Origin: Pseudoalteromonas apostichopi
GTDB taxonomy: Bacteria > Pseudomonadota > Gammaproteobacteria > Enterobacterales > Alteromonadaceae
DNA: 64,000 nt
Assembly: GCF_030297135.1 (NCBI RefSeq)
Contig: NZ_AP028066.1
Span: 558,001 to 622,000, forward strand
Reading direction: 5' to 3'
Part shown: piece after piece, positions 49,484 to 59,322 of the stretch
Position numbering within the stretch: the stretch's first letter is position 1
Layout of the letters: each line of letters begins with the position of its first letter
Notes under the pieces: model-generated
What the model saw: only the letters and a program-made list of their open reading frames with translations
The model's database searches: none
Told to the model about the DNA's origin: nothing
Position numbers and translations under genes: made by a program

Positions 49484-52400
49484 ATGAAAATCCAACTCCG
49501 CAAAACAGCTCTATCACTTGCTATTGCAGCATGTGTTGGTGTGAGTGGTGCAGCGTTAGCAAATGAAACAACATCTGCTATCAAGGGTCAAATCAAAGGT
49601 CCTAGCGGCAACCCTGCTGCAGGCACTAAGATTACAATCGTTCACTTACCTTCAGGTTCAACTAAAGAAACTGAAACGAACGATGCGGGTTACTTCACAG
49701 CAAAAGGCCTACGTGTAGGTGGTCCTTACCGCGTTGTTGTAGATTCTGACGTTTTCGCAGATCAAACATTCAACAACATCAACCTACAAGTGGGTGCTGA
49801 CTACCCAGTTAATGTTACGTTAGAGAGACAATCTGATGTAGAACAAATCGTAGTTACAGGTCGTCCTATCAGCCGTATGTCTGGTGGTACAGGTCCAGCT
49901 GCAACGTTCACACTTGAAGATTTAGAAAACCAACCAGCTATCAACCGTGATTTAAAAGATATCGTTCGTATCGACCCACGTGTAACAATTGATGATAGCC
50001 GTGGTTCTATCAACTGTGGTGGTGGTAACCCACGCTTTAACAGCTTAACGCTAGACGGCGTTCGTATGAACGATAACTTCGGTCTAAGCTCAAACGGTTA
50101 CCCAACTATCCGCGCTCCTTTCTCTTTCGATTCGATCGAGCAGGTTGCCGTTGAGCTTGCACCTTTTGATGTTCAATACGGTGGTTTCACATCATGTAAC
50201 ATCAACGCTGTTACTAAATCAGGTGGTAACGAAGTACACGGTGGTATGTTCTTCGATTATACAAATGATTCAATGAAAGGCGATAAAATCGAAGGTGAAG
50301 ACTACGACAACGGTGATTACACTGAAAAACGTTACGGCTTCAACGTTGGTTTACCACTAATTAAAGATAGCCTTTTCTTATTTACATCATACGAAAAACT
50401 TGAAGGTGTAAAGCAATACAACTACGGCGGTCTAGACACAGGTAGTGTTTCAGCAGCAGATGTTGCACGTGTACAACAAATTGCCCAAGATGTTTATAAC
50501 TATGATGCTGGTGGTATGCCATCAAGCGCACCAGTTGAAGATGAAAAAATCTTAGTTAAACTTGACTGGAACATCAACGATGATCACCGTGCTAACTTAA
50601 TCTATAACTATAACGATGGTTTTACACTGTCTCAGTCAGATGCTTACAGCAACACTGTTACTTTAGATAATCACTTCTTCAAGCAAAGTGCTGAGTTTAC
50701 ATCAATCATTGGTTCACTTTACTCAGATTGGTCTGATGAATTTTCAACTGAGGTTCGTCTAGGTAAATCAGAATTAGACCAGACAGTTCGCTCTTTAGAT
50801 GCAGCAAGTAGCTTTGGTGAAATGCAAATTCGTACAGAAGATGGCGGTACTATCTACATTGGTCCAGATGACTCTCGTCAATCAAATGCTCTTAGCTACG
50901 AAACAGTGACAGCAAAAATTGCGGGTACATACTACCTTGATCAACACACGATTACTGCTGGCTATGAGTTTGAAGAGTTAGACGTATTCAACCAATTCGT
51001 TCAGCACACTCAAGGTGAGTGGCGCTTTAAATCTGTAGATGATTTTGAAGCTGGTTTTGCAGATCGTGTTTATTACAACAATGCGGCTGGTACTAACGAT
51101 CCAACAGATGCTGCGGCTAACTTCTCTTATGCACAACACACTTTATATGTGCAAGATGAGTACAGCTTCACAGATTTAGATGCAACATTAACGTTTGGTC
51201 TTCGTTACGACAAATATACAAGTGACGACAAACCTAACTACAATGATAACTTTACTAACCGCTACGGTTTCAGTAACCAAGCAACATTCGACGGCATTGA
51301 CTTAATTCAACCACGTGTTGGTTTTGAGTGGTATGCAACGGATGCATTAGAAGTTCGCGCAGGTGTTGGCCTATTCTCTGGTGGTAACCCGAACGTTTGG
51401 TTATCTAACTCATACTCGAATGATGGTATCACTAACATTGGTACATCAATCAGAGGTGGTGTTGACCTATTCGCTACGCCAAACGTAAACGGCGGCACGC
51501 CAGGTTACGAAGTACCACAAAGCTTATACGATCAAGTTGCAAACACAGTTATTGGTTCAGGTGATTCATCTGTAAACGCTGTTGACCCTGATTTCGAAAT
51601 GCCATCAGAGTGGAAATACTCAGTAGGTGCAACATACACAACTGAAGATGAGTACGTATTCTCACTAGATTACTTATTCACTAAACGTAAAGATGCTGCA
51701 TTCCTAGAAGATATCGCTTTACAAGATTCTGGTGAAACAACATTTGATGGTCGTCCGATTCTTGAAGAAAAAGAAGAAGGTCGTTACGGTGATTTACTAC
51801 TGACTAACGTAAGTGGAAACAGCGGTGAGTCTCATGTTATCTCTGCTGCAATGAGCAAACGTTTTGATAACGGCATTAGCGTACAACTTGCTTATGCTTA
51901 CACTGATTCAACTGATGTTAACCCTATGACAAGCTCTGTAGCGAGCTCAAACTATGGTAACTTAGCGACATATGATCCGACTAACCCAGGTGCACACACA
52001 TCTGATTACGAGATCCCGCATCGCTTTACAATGACACTAGGTTACACAACTGAGCTGTTTGATGGTTATAACACACGTTTCAACTTATTCAGCGAAACTT
52101 ATAAAGGTCTACCTTACAGCTACACGTTTGATGATAGAGACGGTCGAATTTGGGGTGATAGCAACTCAAACGGTAGTCGTCAGCTAATGTATATCCCTGA
52201 AGTTGATGATCCTAACGTTGTTTACGACATGACTGCTGATGAGGTTAATGAGTTCAACGAGTGGATTTCTGCTCAAGGTCTTGAACGCGGTGAAATCTCT
52301 GGTCGTAACCGTCAAAATGCTGATTGGTTCACTAAAGTAAACTTCAAGATGACTCAAGAATTACCTGGTTTCATGCCTGGTCACAAAGGTGAAGTATTCT

Positions 52401-52609
52401 TCGTTATCGATAATTTAACAAACATGTTAAACGATGACTGGGGCGTACTTAAGAAAGGTAGTTTTGTTGGTAACAGCATGGTGACTGTAGACCTTGACGA
52501 CCAAGGTCGCTACGTATACTCAGACTTTAACCCTAACAATGGTAAAACTGCAACTCAAAGCAGCGCATCAGTTTGGGAAATGCGTGTAGGTGTACGTTAC
52601 ACATTCTAA
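49484..52609 (+). CDS. TonB-dependent receptor, Oar-like
   Basis: Outer-membrane TonB-dependent receptor, 1041 residues. A signal peptide ending in ALA (about residue 26) is followed by a carboxypeptidase-regulatory-like Ig domain (about 30-115), a TonB-box-like VEQIVVTG (about 118), the plug domain (about 135-240; FNSLTLDGVRMND) and a 22-strand barrel ending in the expected VRYTF. Oar-type receptors import large ligands or assist in adhesion or protease secretion; substrate is unknown. GGGAAAT precedes the ATG. It follows the nuclease gene by 34 bp and may be co-transcribed. Confidence 0.92.
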   Translation: MKIQLRKTALSLAIAACVGVSGAALANETTSAIKGQIKGPSGNPAAGTKITIVHLPSGSTKETETNDAGYFTAKGLRVGGPYRVVVDSDVFADQTFNNINLQVGADYPVNVTLERQSDVEQIVVTGRPISRMSGGTGPAATFTLEDLENQPAINRDLKDIVRIDPRVTIDDSRGSINCGGGNPRFNSLTLDGVRMNDNFGLSSNGYPTIRAPFSFDSIEQVAVELAPFDVQYGGFTSCNINAVTKSGGNEVHGGMFFDYTNDSMKGDKIEGEDYDNGDYTEKRYGFNVGLPLIKDSLFLFTSYEKLEGVKQYNYGGLDTGSVSAADVARVQQIAQDVYNYDAGGMPSSAPVEDEKILVKLDWNINDDHRANLIYNYNDGFTLSQSDAYSNTVTLDNHFFKQSAEFTSIIGSLYSDWSDEFSTEVRLGKSELDQTVRSLDAASSFGEMQIRTEDGGTIYIGPDDSRQSNALSYETVTAKIAGTYYLDQHTITAGYEFEELDVFNQFVQHTQGEWRFKSVDDFEAGFADRVYYNNAAGTNDPTDAAANFSYAQHTLYVQDEYSFTDLDATLTFGLRYDKYTSDDKPNYNDNFTNRYGFSNQATFDGIDLIQPRVGFEWYATDALEVRAGVGLFSGGNPNVWLSNSYSNDGITNIGTSIRGGVDLFATPNVNGGTPGYEVPQSLYDQVANTVIGSGDSSVNAVDPDFEMPSEWKYSVGATYTTEDEYVFSLDYLFTKRKDAAFLEDIALQDSGETTFDGRPILEEKEEGRYGDLLLTNVSGNSGESHVISAAMSKRFDNGISVQLAYAYTDSTDVNPMTSSVASSNYGNLATYDPTNPGAHTSDYEIPHRFTMTLGYTTELFDGYNTRFNLFSETYKGLPYSYTFDDRDGRIWGDSNSNGSRQLMYIPEVDDPNVVYDMTADEVNEFNEWISAQGLERGEISGRNRQNADWFTKVNFKMTQELPGFMPGHKGEVFFVIDNLTNMLNDDWGVLKKGSFVGNSMVTVDLDDQGRYVYSDFNPNNGKTATQSSASVWEMRVGVRYTF

Positions 52610-52634
52610 TAACGAGTTAACCTTGTTATAAAGC

Positions 52635-52663
52635 AAAAGCCCGCCCCTACTGGCGGGCTTTTT
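52635..52663 (+). terminator. Terminator after the TonB receptor
   Basis: AAAAGCCCGCC (52635-52645), loop CCTACT, GGCGGGCTTTT (52652-52662), followed by T. Confidence 0.88.
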
Positions 52664-52989
52664 ACGTTTTGAGAAAGTTAGCTATTACAAGTTACGAGAG
52701 TAAAGCTACTAGGGGAAAGTTAACAAGAGTAAAGCTTCGAGAGTAAAGTTAGAAAGTTACTAGTAGCAGCGATTTTACATCGCGTCCTTGTATCTGAAAC
52801 CTAATGCCAAAACCTAGAGCCTAATACCTGATAAAATTTCCGTAGGACGGGCTTTAGCTGGTAAAAATAGTAGTTACGAGCTTTAAGAGGAAAGTAAGCA
52901 AGTTGCTAGGTAGCTGATTTTACTCGCGTCTGATGGCTGAAAGCTTTCTAAAAAATGCAGGCCAGTGAGACCTGCACAGATACTTTTAT
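52664..52989. repeat. Repeat-rich intergenic region
   Basis: About 326 bp without a gene between the TonB receptor and fbpC. It contains degenerate short direct repeats: GAGAGTAAAGCT/GAGTAAAGCT/GAGAGTAAAGTT (52695-52755) and GTTACGAG/GTTACTAG variants, with related words again near 52870-52900. Paired motifs GATTTTACATCGCGTC and GATTTTACTCGCGTC occur at about 52771 and 52916. No coding potential is visible. It looks like decayed repetitive sequence. Confidence 0.5.
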
Positions 52990-54000
52990 TTAAGCTGCGT
53001 AAACCGCAAGTGGGTGTGTTGTATTGATAGAAACATGAACTGCATCACCTGGGCGCACCACCACCTCATGACTCACTCGGCTTGTCACTACTGTATCACA
53101 CGCTAATTTAACAGCGCATAAGCGGCTGCCACCTTCGTAACGGACCCACGTCACTTTACCATTGCTAGTACTCGCATTTTGAATAAGGTGAACATCATCG
53201 GGGCGAAGTAATACATCAACCTTTGCTGCATTATGGTCTACTTTAATAGCTGGCGCATTACCTAAATCAGTTGTGGCGATATCACCTTCACAATGGCCAG
53301 AGATAAAACTTGCTTCACCTAAAAAGCGCGCAACAAAGCGATTGCTTGGTAAACTAAAACAACGCTCAGGGGTGTCAATTTGTTGAATAATACCTTCTTT
53401 AAGTACGCCGACACGGTCACCAACAGATAAAGCTTCTTCTTGGTCGTGGGTTACCCAAATTGCAGGTACACCAGCATCTTTTAATGCATTACGGATATCC
53501 CAACGAAGGGTATCTTTTAAAGCTGCATCAAGGTTAGATAAGGGTTCATCTAGTAATACAAACTCAGGATCATGGGCAAGCGTACGAGCAAGCGCTACGC
53601 GCTGTTTTTGACCGCCTGATAATGTAGCTGGCTTTTTATTTCGAAAAGCTTCAAGACCCAGTAGCTTAATCCAATGATCTGCTTTTGAGGTATCAGTCAA
53701 TCTAAAACAAATATTTTGCTGTACCGTTAAGTGCGGAAATAGCGCAAAGTCTTGAAATACCATACCTACTTTTCGCTTTTCAGGTGGTACTTTTAACTTT
53801 GGCGTTGCTCGCCATGAGCCTAAATTAATTTCACCTTCGCTAATGGGAATTAGCCCAGCTAACGCTTGTAAAATTGTACTTTTACCACAGCCAGTTGGAC
53901 CAACTAGCATGAGGATCTCACTTTCCCCAAGTGATAAGTTAAGTTCACTTACCACACGATTGCTACCATAATCGATAGACAGCTTACTAACTGATAGCAT
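52990..54000 (-). CDS. fbpC: Ferric-iron ABC transporter ATPase (FbpC-like)
   Basis: ATP-binding subunit, 336 residues. Walker A GPTGCGKST (about 33-41), Q-loop VFQDF, signature LSGGQKQRVALARTLA (about 127-142), Walker B EFVLLDEPLSNLD (about 147), H-loop WVTHD, then a C-terminal TOBE-like regulatory domain (about 240-330). Together with the downstream-numbered permease and binding protein it forms an Fbp/Afu-type Fe(III) importer. Iron specificity is inferred from family and the Fur box upstream of the operon. Confidence 0.9.
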   Translation of the reverse strand: MLSVSKLSIDYGSNRVVSELNLSLGESEILMLVGPTGCGKSTILQALAGLIPISEGEINLGSWRATPKLKVPPEKRKVGMVFQDFALFPHLTVQQNICFRLTDTSKADHWIKLLGLEAFRNKKPATLSGGQKQRVALARTLAHDPEFVLLDEPLSNLDAALKDTLRWDIRNALKDAGVPAIWVTHDQEEALSVGDRVGVLKEGIIQQIDTPERCFSLPSNRFVARFLGEASFISGHCEGDIATTDLGNAPAIKVDHNAAKVDVLLRPDDVHLIQNASTSNGKVTWVRYEGGSRLCAVKLACDTVVTSRVSHEVVVRPGDAVHVSINTTHPLAVYAA

Positions 54001-54011
54001 TAAACTGATCC

Positions 54012-55511
54012 TTAATGTTCTAATTGACTGCGTTTTTCACCTGAGAGCATTATAGCTAAGCCACATGCTGATATCACTACCAACAATAAGCCAGGTATTG
54101 CAGCACGACCAAAGTAACCGGCTTCATAAACACGCCATAAATAGGTTGATAGGGTTTCGAACCCTGTAGGACCAAGTAACAACGTAGCTTCAAGTTCTCG
54201 CATTGATTCTAAAAATACCAAGGCGGCACCGGCAATGATACCGCGCATTGTTAAAGGCAAGGTAATACGCATAAATGCTTCGCGAGGGCTTGCCCCCAGA
54301 ACGCGTGCTGATTTGATTAAGCTGGAATCTAAATGTTCAGTACTGGTACGCACAGAACCAACCGCCAGCGGTAAAAAACGCAATACGTAGGCAATCACTA
54401 ATAAGGCTAAAGTTTGGTATAGAAGCGGCAATTGCAGGCCACCATACACAAGAGCAGTACCCATCACGATACCCGGAATACCAAAACCAAAATAAGTTAT
54501 CCGTTCCATAATACGCCCTACTTTGCCACTTAATGCAGCATGGGCTACAGGTACTGCAACAACAACAGCCACAGTAGCTGCAATACCAGACGCATAAGCC
54601 GAATTCCAAGCTATGCTAAAATCAAAATCAGCAACACCATCACGGGCAAGCCAAAGGGTAAAAATGGCTAACGGCAAACAAATCGCAAGTAACAAAACAG
54701 GCAAAAAAGTCACCAGCATTGCTAATTTTTGACCGTTAGATGGGAATAACATCAGCGGTCTGCCATGGCGCTCAGATGCTGTTTTAATTTGTGACTCAAT
54801 GAACAGTAAAAAGCCAACTATCACCATTAATTGTAGCGACAACATAGCTGCGCGGCTTAAACCGAATGCGTTATATTCAACATAGATTACACGAGTAAAG
54901 GTATCTAAACGCATCATAGCTGGTGTACCAAAATCTGATAAAGTATAAAGTGCAACCAATAATGAACCCGCAGCTATCCCATTTATTACGCGTGGCAGTA
55001 TTACTTTAAATACACTCATCGGCATCGACATACCTAATGTACGCGCGGCATTAACCATGCTCGCATCAAGGCTCAGTAAAGACGAACGCGTTGTAAGCAT
55101 TACAAACGGAAACGTATATAGCGTCATTACAATGGCAGCACCAGTTAACCCATACATAGGGGGCGTTTCAAAGCCCAACAGCTGATTTATCTCACCGCCG
55201 GGACCAAATGCAGCATACAAAGTAAACGCACCAATATAGCTTGGGATTGCAAGCGGAGCTGCAAACAGAACAAGCCAAAGCTTTTTAAATGGAAGTTGAA
55301 CATAAGCACTAATAAACGCCAGAGGCACGCCAATTAAAATAGAGCCTATTACCGTTAACACCATAAGTGATAAGGTGTTACCAAGAATTTTTAAATTATG
55401 ACTATCAAAAACAGCAGCCGCATCACTGGCTAAAGTGATTAAAATATATACTGGCACTAATGCCAAAAGCGCTGCAAGCAGCGCCATGGGATAAGAAGCA
55501 GGTATGCGCAT
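54012..55511 (-). CDS. fbpB: Ferric-iron ABC transporter permease (FbpB-like)
   Basis: Inner-membrane permease, 499 residues with about 12 membrane segments, an internal duplication typical of FbpB/SfuB. Each half has an EAA-type loop for contact with the ATPase: NAARTLGMSMPMSVFKVILP (about 157-176) and KSARVLGASPREAFMRITLP (about 401-420). Its start overlaps the stop of the binding-protein gene and its stop is 11 bp from fbpC. The three genes form one operon. Confidence 0.92.
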   Translation of the reverse strand: MRIPASYPMALLAALLALVPVYILITLASDAAAVFDSHNLKILGNTLSLMVLTVIGSILIGVPLAFISAYVQLPFKKLWLVLFAAPLAIPSYIGAFTLYAAFGPGGEINQLLGFETPPMYGLTGAAIVMTLYTFPFVMLTTRSSLLSLDASMVNAARTLGMSMPMSVFKVILPRVINGIAAGSLLVALYTLSDFGTPAMMRLDTFTRVIYVEYNAFGLSRAAMLSLQLMVIVGFLLFIESQIKTASERHGRPLMLFPSNGQKLAMLVTFLPVLLLAICLPLAIFTLWLARDGVADFDFSIAWNSAYASGIAATVAVVVAVPVAHAALSGKVGRIMERITYFGFGIPGIVMGTALVYGGLQLPLLYQTLALLVIAYVLRFLPLAVGSVRTSTEHLDSSLIKSARVLGASPREAFMRITLPLTMRGIIAGAALVFLESMRELEATLLLGPTGFETLSTYLWRVYEAGYFGRAAIPGLLLVVISACGLAIMLSGEKRSQLEH

Positions 55512-56551
55512 TATAAAACACCGCTACTGCGCATAAGGTCGAGAGTTGGCCTTAAATCTGCCAATTGAGTTAAATCGATTTTCGGAGGTGAAATATCAGT
55601 TAACGCAGGTAGCCCAGCTGGCTGGTCAATACCTTGGATCAATGGGATTTCATATGCTTCACGAGCTAAGTAACTTTGTACTTCTGAACTTAGTAAGTAA
55701 CGCATAAAATTCATTGCATTAGGATTATCTGTCAGCGATAAGACACCCGATGCATTAACTAAACAACCTGCATCTTGATTTGTAAAAGCAAGATCAAGGT
55801 TAGCATCCGGTTTACCTGCCTTAAGGCGTAATGTGTAATAATGGTTAGCAAAGCCAATATCCACTTCGCCACGTTCAACAGCCATGACGACACCGAGTTC
55901 ACCAGCATAATTTTTAGAGCGTTTTTGAACTTTTTTAAGCCATTTAGCTGTTTTATCATCCCCCTCAAGTATGCGCATTGCCGTCACGAATGATTGGAAA
56001 GATGCGTAAGCAGGTGCCCAACCAATTGATAAATCACTGTCAGCAATTGCCATTATACTATCTGGGATCTGCTCTTTGCTTAGACGCTTAGTGTTATAAG
56101 GCAATGTACGAATACGGCCTGTCACTGGTGCCCAGCCAGGATAACGAAACTGCGGCTGTAACTGCGCTACTAAGTCAGATGGTAAAGGTTTAGCTAGACC
56201 CGCGTCTGTTACTAAGCCAATAGCACCTGAGTCAACCGCCCAAAATAAATCAGCACGTTTTACACCTGCTTTCGCTTCAGCCACAATCATGTTGGCTAAT
56301 GCAGCAGTTGGCCCTCGTCGAATAGCTAAATTAAGTTTTGGGTTTTTCTTTTGAATTGATTGCAGTACGTTTTCGTACAAACCACCTTCACCACGGCCTA
56401 AATATAATGTTAGGTCACCCTCAAGGGCTGGTAAGTCTTTCACTGAAATTGGGCTTGCAGCAGAGGCTGCAAAGGCACGAGAAAGAGGTAGTGGCATTGC
56501 GCCCACTACCCCAAACGCAGCCAGGCCTTGAATAAAGGTCCTACGCTTCAC
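55511..56551 (-). CDS. fbpA: Ferric-iron periplasmic binding protein (FbpA-like)
   Basis: Periplasmic iron-binding protein of the Fbp/Sfu family, 346 residues. The N-terminus has a twin-arginine motif (KRRTFIQGL, 2-10) and a signal ending RAFA, suggesting Tat export. The mature protein shows the two-lobe binding fold (LTLYLGRGEGGLYENVLQSI near 46, RADLFWAVDSGAIG, LLSSEVQSYLAREAYEIPL). The start overlaps the stop of the upstream unknown gene (shared base at 56551) and the stop overlaps fbpB, so the whole operon is tightly coupled. Confidence 0.88.
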   Translation of the reverse strand: MKRRTFIQGLAAFGVVGAMPLPLSRAFAASAASPISVKDLPALEGDLTLYLGRGEGGLYENVLQSIQKKNPKLNLAIRRGPTAALANMIVAEAKAGVKRADLFWAVDSGAIGLVTDAGLAKPLPSDLVAQLQPQFRYPGWAPVTGRIRTLPYNTKRLSKEQIPDSIMAIADSDLSIGWAPAYASFQSFVTAMRILEGDDKTAKWLKKVQKRSKNYAGELGVVMAVERGEVDIGFANHYYTLRLKAGKPDANLDLAFTNQDAGCLVNASGVLSLTDNPNAMNFMRYLLSSEVQSYLAREAYEIPLIQGIDQPAGLPALTDISPPKIDLTQLADLRPTLDLMRSSGVL

Positions 56552-57363
56552 TAAAATACATCCTTACGTGCTTTTTCGGCTTCTTCTAGTAACACCTTAG
56601 CGCGATCTAGTTTTTCTTGCATATCAACAACCACTGCACGTACTTGGTCAACAGACCCTTTATCAGAAATAGCTTTTGGCAGGGTTACATTAAAATCTTT
56701 TTCGAGAACTTCTACTAACTTCGCATCTTTTTCAATAAGTGTACCTTCAACACCCTCGAATAAATGAAGGTAAGTATCGTGTACGATTTGTGTTGCTTCA
56801 TCGCTTAAACGTTCTGCATATTTTGCAACAACACGATCTAATTTGTGTTTAATCTCATCGATAGTAGCGCTTTGCGTCATTGTCTCAGAAGCAGTTGCTT
56901 TTACAGCTTTTAATAAGCCTTTTTGCTGAAAATCGGCAGCAAGTTTAACAGCTCCAAGACCCTGCCACAAGGCAGCATTTAAGGCCTTTTGGTGCTCACG
57001 AACTTCGCTTGCTGGCTTTTTGTCATCAATGGCCATTTTGATACCATAAATACCTTGCCAGATTGATGCATAAACCGGCACATAATTAGTTTCAATTGCA
57101 CTGTGAAACTTAACTGACTCCCAGTATTCAATTAAATCATCGCTTTTAACCGCTTTTGCGCCTTTTGTTTCATAATCGGTAACCATGGTGTCAACTTTAC
57201 CGATCATCCACTCAACGTCTTCTGAGTAATCTTTTAAATTTTCTTTTAGATGATTAACGTGCTCACCAATTGGACCATTTGCCAATACAGGTTGGGCAAT
57301 AAAAGTAGATGCTAATACTAGGCTAAGACCTAGTGTTTTAACGGTGTTTAACGCTAATTTCAT
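56551..57363 (-). CDS. Unrecognised exported helical protein, first gene of the iron operon
   Basis: A 270-residue exported, mostly helical protein (signal peptide MKLALNTVKTLGLSLVLAST through QPVLA, about residue 27). The mature part is rich in charged helices (DYSEDVEWMIGKVDTMVTDY; a C-terminal coiled coil DMQEKLDRAKVLLEEAEKA). No catalytic motif is recognised. As first gene of a Fur-boxed operon with FbpABC it probably takes part in periplasmic iron handling. I prefer ATG 57363 over the in-frame TTG at 57378 because it opens a clean signal peptide, although neither has a good ribosome-binding site. Confidence 0.68.
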   Translation of the reverse strand: MKLALNTVKTLGLSLVLASTFIAQPVLANGPIGEHVNHLKENLKDYSEDVEWMIGKVDTMVTDYETKGAKAVKSDDLIEYWESVKFHSAIETNYVPVYASIWQGIYGIKMAIDDKKPASEVREHQKALNAALWQGLGAVKLAADFQQKGLLKAVKATASETMTQSATIDEIKHKLDRVVAKYAERLSDEATQIVHDTYLHLFEGVEGTLIEKDAKLVEVLEKDFNVTLPKAISDKGSVDQVRAVVVDMQEKLDRAKVLLEEAEKARKDVF

Positions 57364-57388
57364 AGGGGGGACATCCAAGTTTCTAATT

Positions 57389-57407
57389 GTAAATGATAGC
57401 CATTATC
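57389..57407 (-). promoter_or_regulatory. Fur box of the iron-transport operon
   Basis: GTAAATGATAGCCATTATC matches the 19-bp Fur consensus GATAATGATAATCATTATC at 15 of 19 positions. It is 26 bp upstream of the first gene of the FbpABC operon. Confidence 0.78.
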
Positions 57408-57458
57408 ATATACGTATCGATTGTCTAAATCAATTGCTATAAAGCCTTGATTACAGAT

Positions 57459-57914
57459 TTACACATTTTTATTTAAGTGACTGGAAAGCTTAATAAGAGT
57501 GTTCATAAATTGTTTAATTTCTTGGCTATCTAAGCCACTGACTAAACTTGATTGCCACTCATTTGCTAGTGGAACAATTTGTTTATGCAAACCTACTCCT
57601 GCCTCTGATAACGATAACAGGTTTGCGCGTTTATCTGTTGGGTTCGCTTTTGCTGCAATAAGGTTTCTTGTTAATAACGACTTTACTGCACGGGACACCG
57701 TTGATTTATCCATTTGTGCCATATCACACAACTGTTTAGCAGTGCATTCACCGTATTGAGCAAGATTCGCGACTACTCGCCATTGTGGCACGGTTAAATC
57801 AAACTGCTTTTGATATAGCTCACTAAATTGCTCACTCATCTGCATTGCAATATTGGTTAATGAGTAAGGTAAGAACTGCTGTAAATCGAGCGTTGGCTGT
57901 TTATCTATTGTCAT
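57459..57914 (-). CDS. MarR-family regulator, divergent from hmgA
   Basis: A 151-residue winged-helix regulator. Recognition region CTAKQLCDMAQMDKSTVSRAV and wing DKRANLLSLSEAG are typical of MarR. It is divergent from hmgA with 103 bp between start codons and is therefore the likely regulator of homogentisate degradation (an HmgR-like role, though HmgR of Pseudomonas belongs to another family). The Fur-boxed iron operon lies downstream. Ligand is inferred to be an aromatic acid such as homogentisate; not shown. Confidence 0.84.
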   Translation of the reverse strand: MTIDKQPTLDLQQFLPYSLTNIAMQMSEQFSELYQKQFDLTVPQWRVVANLAQYGECTAKQLCDMAQMDKSTVSRAVKSLLTRNLIAAKANPTDKRANLLSLSEAGVGLHKQIVPLANEWQSSLVSGLDSQEIKQFMNTLIKLSSHLNKNV

Positions 57915-57948
57915 GGTTACACTACTGTCAAAAAATATTTACACAAGC

Positions 57949-57970
57949 AAATTCAGTGCGGTTTGAATTT
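57949..57970. promoter_or_regulatory. Possible operator between marR and hmgA
   Basis: AAATTC (57949-57954) and GAATTT (57965-57970) form an inverted repeat with a 10-bp centre, in the middle of the divergent intergenic region. Arms are short, so this is a weak call. Confidence 0.4.
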
Positions 57971-58017
57971 AGTCTCACATGAGAGTATCTTACCTAAAAC
58001 CTTTCAGGAGTCTAGTG

Positions 58018-59322
58018 ATGAATAACGAATTACAATATATGACAGGCTTTGGTAATGAATTTGAAACCGAAGCATTACCCGGTGCATTACCTATCGGTCA
58101 ATTCAGCCCACAAAAAGTAAAATACGATTTATATGCAGAGCAGTTCAGCACAACGGCATTTACAGCGCCTCGTGCAGATAACCGACGTACTTGGTTTTAC
58201 CGCATTCGCCCATCAGTAGTACAAGGTGATTACACGCCAATCGACAATGGCCTTATTCGTACAGCACCTATAACAGAAGTGCCAACACCACCGACAATGC
58301 TACGTTGGGATCCAATTGAAATTCCAGCAGAGCCAACTGATTTTATTGATGGTTTAGTTACTATGGCTGCCAACGGCAGTGCCAATGCACAAACAGGTAT
58401 TGGTATTCATATCTATGTCGCTAATAAATCAATGCAAAACCGTTACTTTTATAATGCTGATGGTGAAATGCTGTTTGTACCGCAACAAGGTGAACTGTTA
58501 CTAAGAACAGAGTGCGGAAAACTAACCGTTCGTGCTGGTGAAATTGCTGTTATTCCTCGAGGGATTAAATTTGCTGTTGATTTGCTTACTGATACAGCCC
58601 GTGGCTATATTTGCGAAAACTACGGACATGCTTATATTTTACCTGAGCGCGGCCCTGTAGGTGCAAACGGTTATGCAAATGATCGTGACTTCCACTACCC
58701 TGTAGCAGCTTATGAAGATATTGAAGGTGATTTCGAACTGGTTGCTAAATTCAACGGCAATATGTTTCGCTGTGATATTGGTCACTCTCCTTTAGATGTC
58801 GTAGCTTGGACAGGTAATAGCGCCCCTTATAAGTATGACCTTGCAAGATTCAATGTAATGAATACTGTAAGTTACGATCACCCTGATCCATCAATCTTCA
58901 CCGTATTAACATCACCATCGGGAACAGAAGGGGTTGCTAATATCGACTTTGCTATCTTCCCTCCGCGTTGGATGGTGGCTGAAAACACATTCCGCCCACC
59001 TTATTACCACCGTAATATTATGAGTGAATTTATGGGCTTAATTGAAGGCGTTTACGATGCTAAAGAGCATGGCTTTGTACCAGGCGGTTCTAGCTTACAT
59101 AATTGCATGTCGCCACATGGTCCTGAAGCCGATGTGTTTGAAAAGGCATCAAATGCTGAGCTTGAACCACAACGTTACGAAAACACCTTGGCATTTATGT
59201 TCGAATCGCGTTACGTTATTTCACCAACTAAATATGCCCTTGAAGGCAAAGAGCGTCAGCCTAACTACACAGACTGTTGGCGCACGATTAAAAAATATTT
59301 CACTGGTAAACAGGACGCATAA
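58018..59322 (+). CDS. hmgA: Homogentisate 1,2-dioxygenase
   Basis: Iron-dependent ring-cleaving dioxygenase converting homogentisate to maleylacetoacetate in tyrosine/phenylalanine catabolism, 434 residues. N-terminus YMTGFGNEFETEALPGALP is highly typical; active-site region includes YYHRNIMSEFMGLIEGVYDA (His and Glu ligands) and HNCMSPHGPEADVFEKAS. I place the start at 58018, preceded by CAGGAG; an upstream in-frame ATG (57979) adds 13 unusual residues. The stop overlaps the maiA start (TAATG). Confidence 0.96.
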   Translation: MNNELQYMTGFGNEFETEALPGALPIGQFSPQKVKYDLYAEQFSTTAFTAPRADNRRTWFYRIRPSVVQGDYTPIDNGLIRTAPITEVPTPPTMLRWDPIEIPAEPTDFIDGLVTMAANGSANAQTGIGIHIYVANKSMQNRYFYNADGEMLFVPQQGELLLRTECGKLTVRAGEIAVIPRGIKFAVDLLTDTARGYICENYGHAYILPERGPVGANGYANDRDFHYPVAAYEDIEGDFELVAKFNGNMFRCDIGHSPLDVVAWTGNSAPYKYDLARFNVMNTVSYDHPDPSIFTVLTSPSGTEGVANIDFAIFPPRWMVAENTFRPPYYHRNIMSEFMGLIEGVYDAKEHGFVPGGSSLHNCMSPHGPEADVFEKASNAELEPQRYENTLAFMFESRYVISPTKYALEGKERQPNYTDCWRTIKKYFTGKQDA

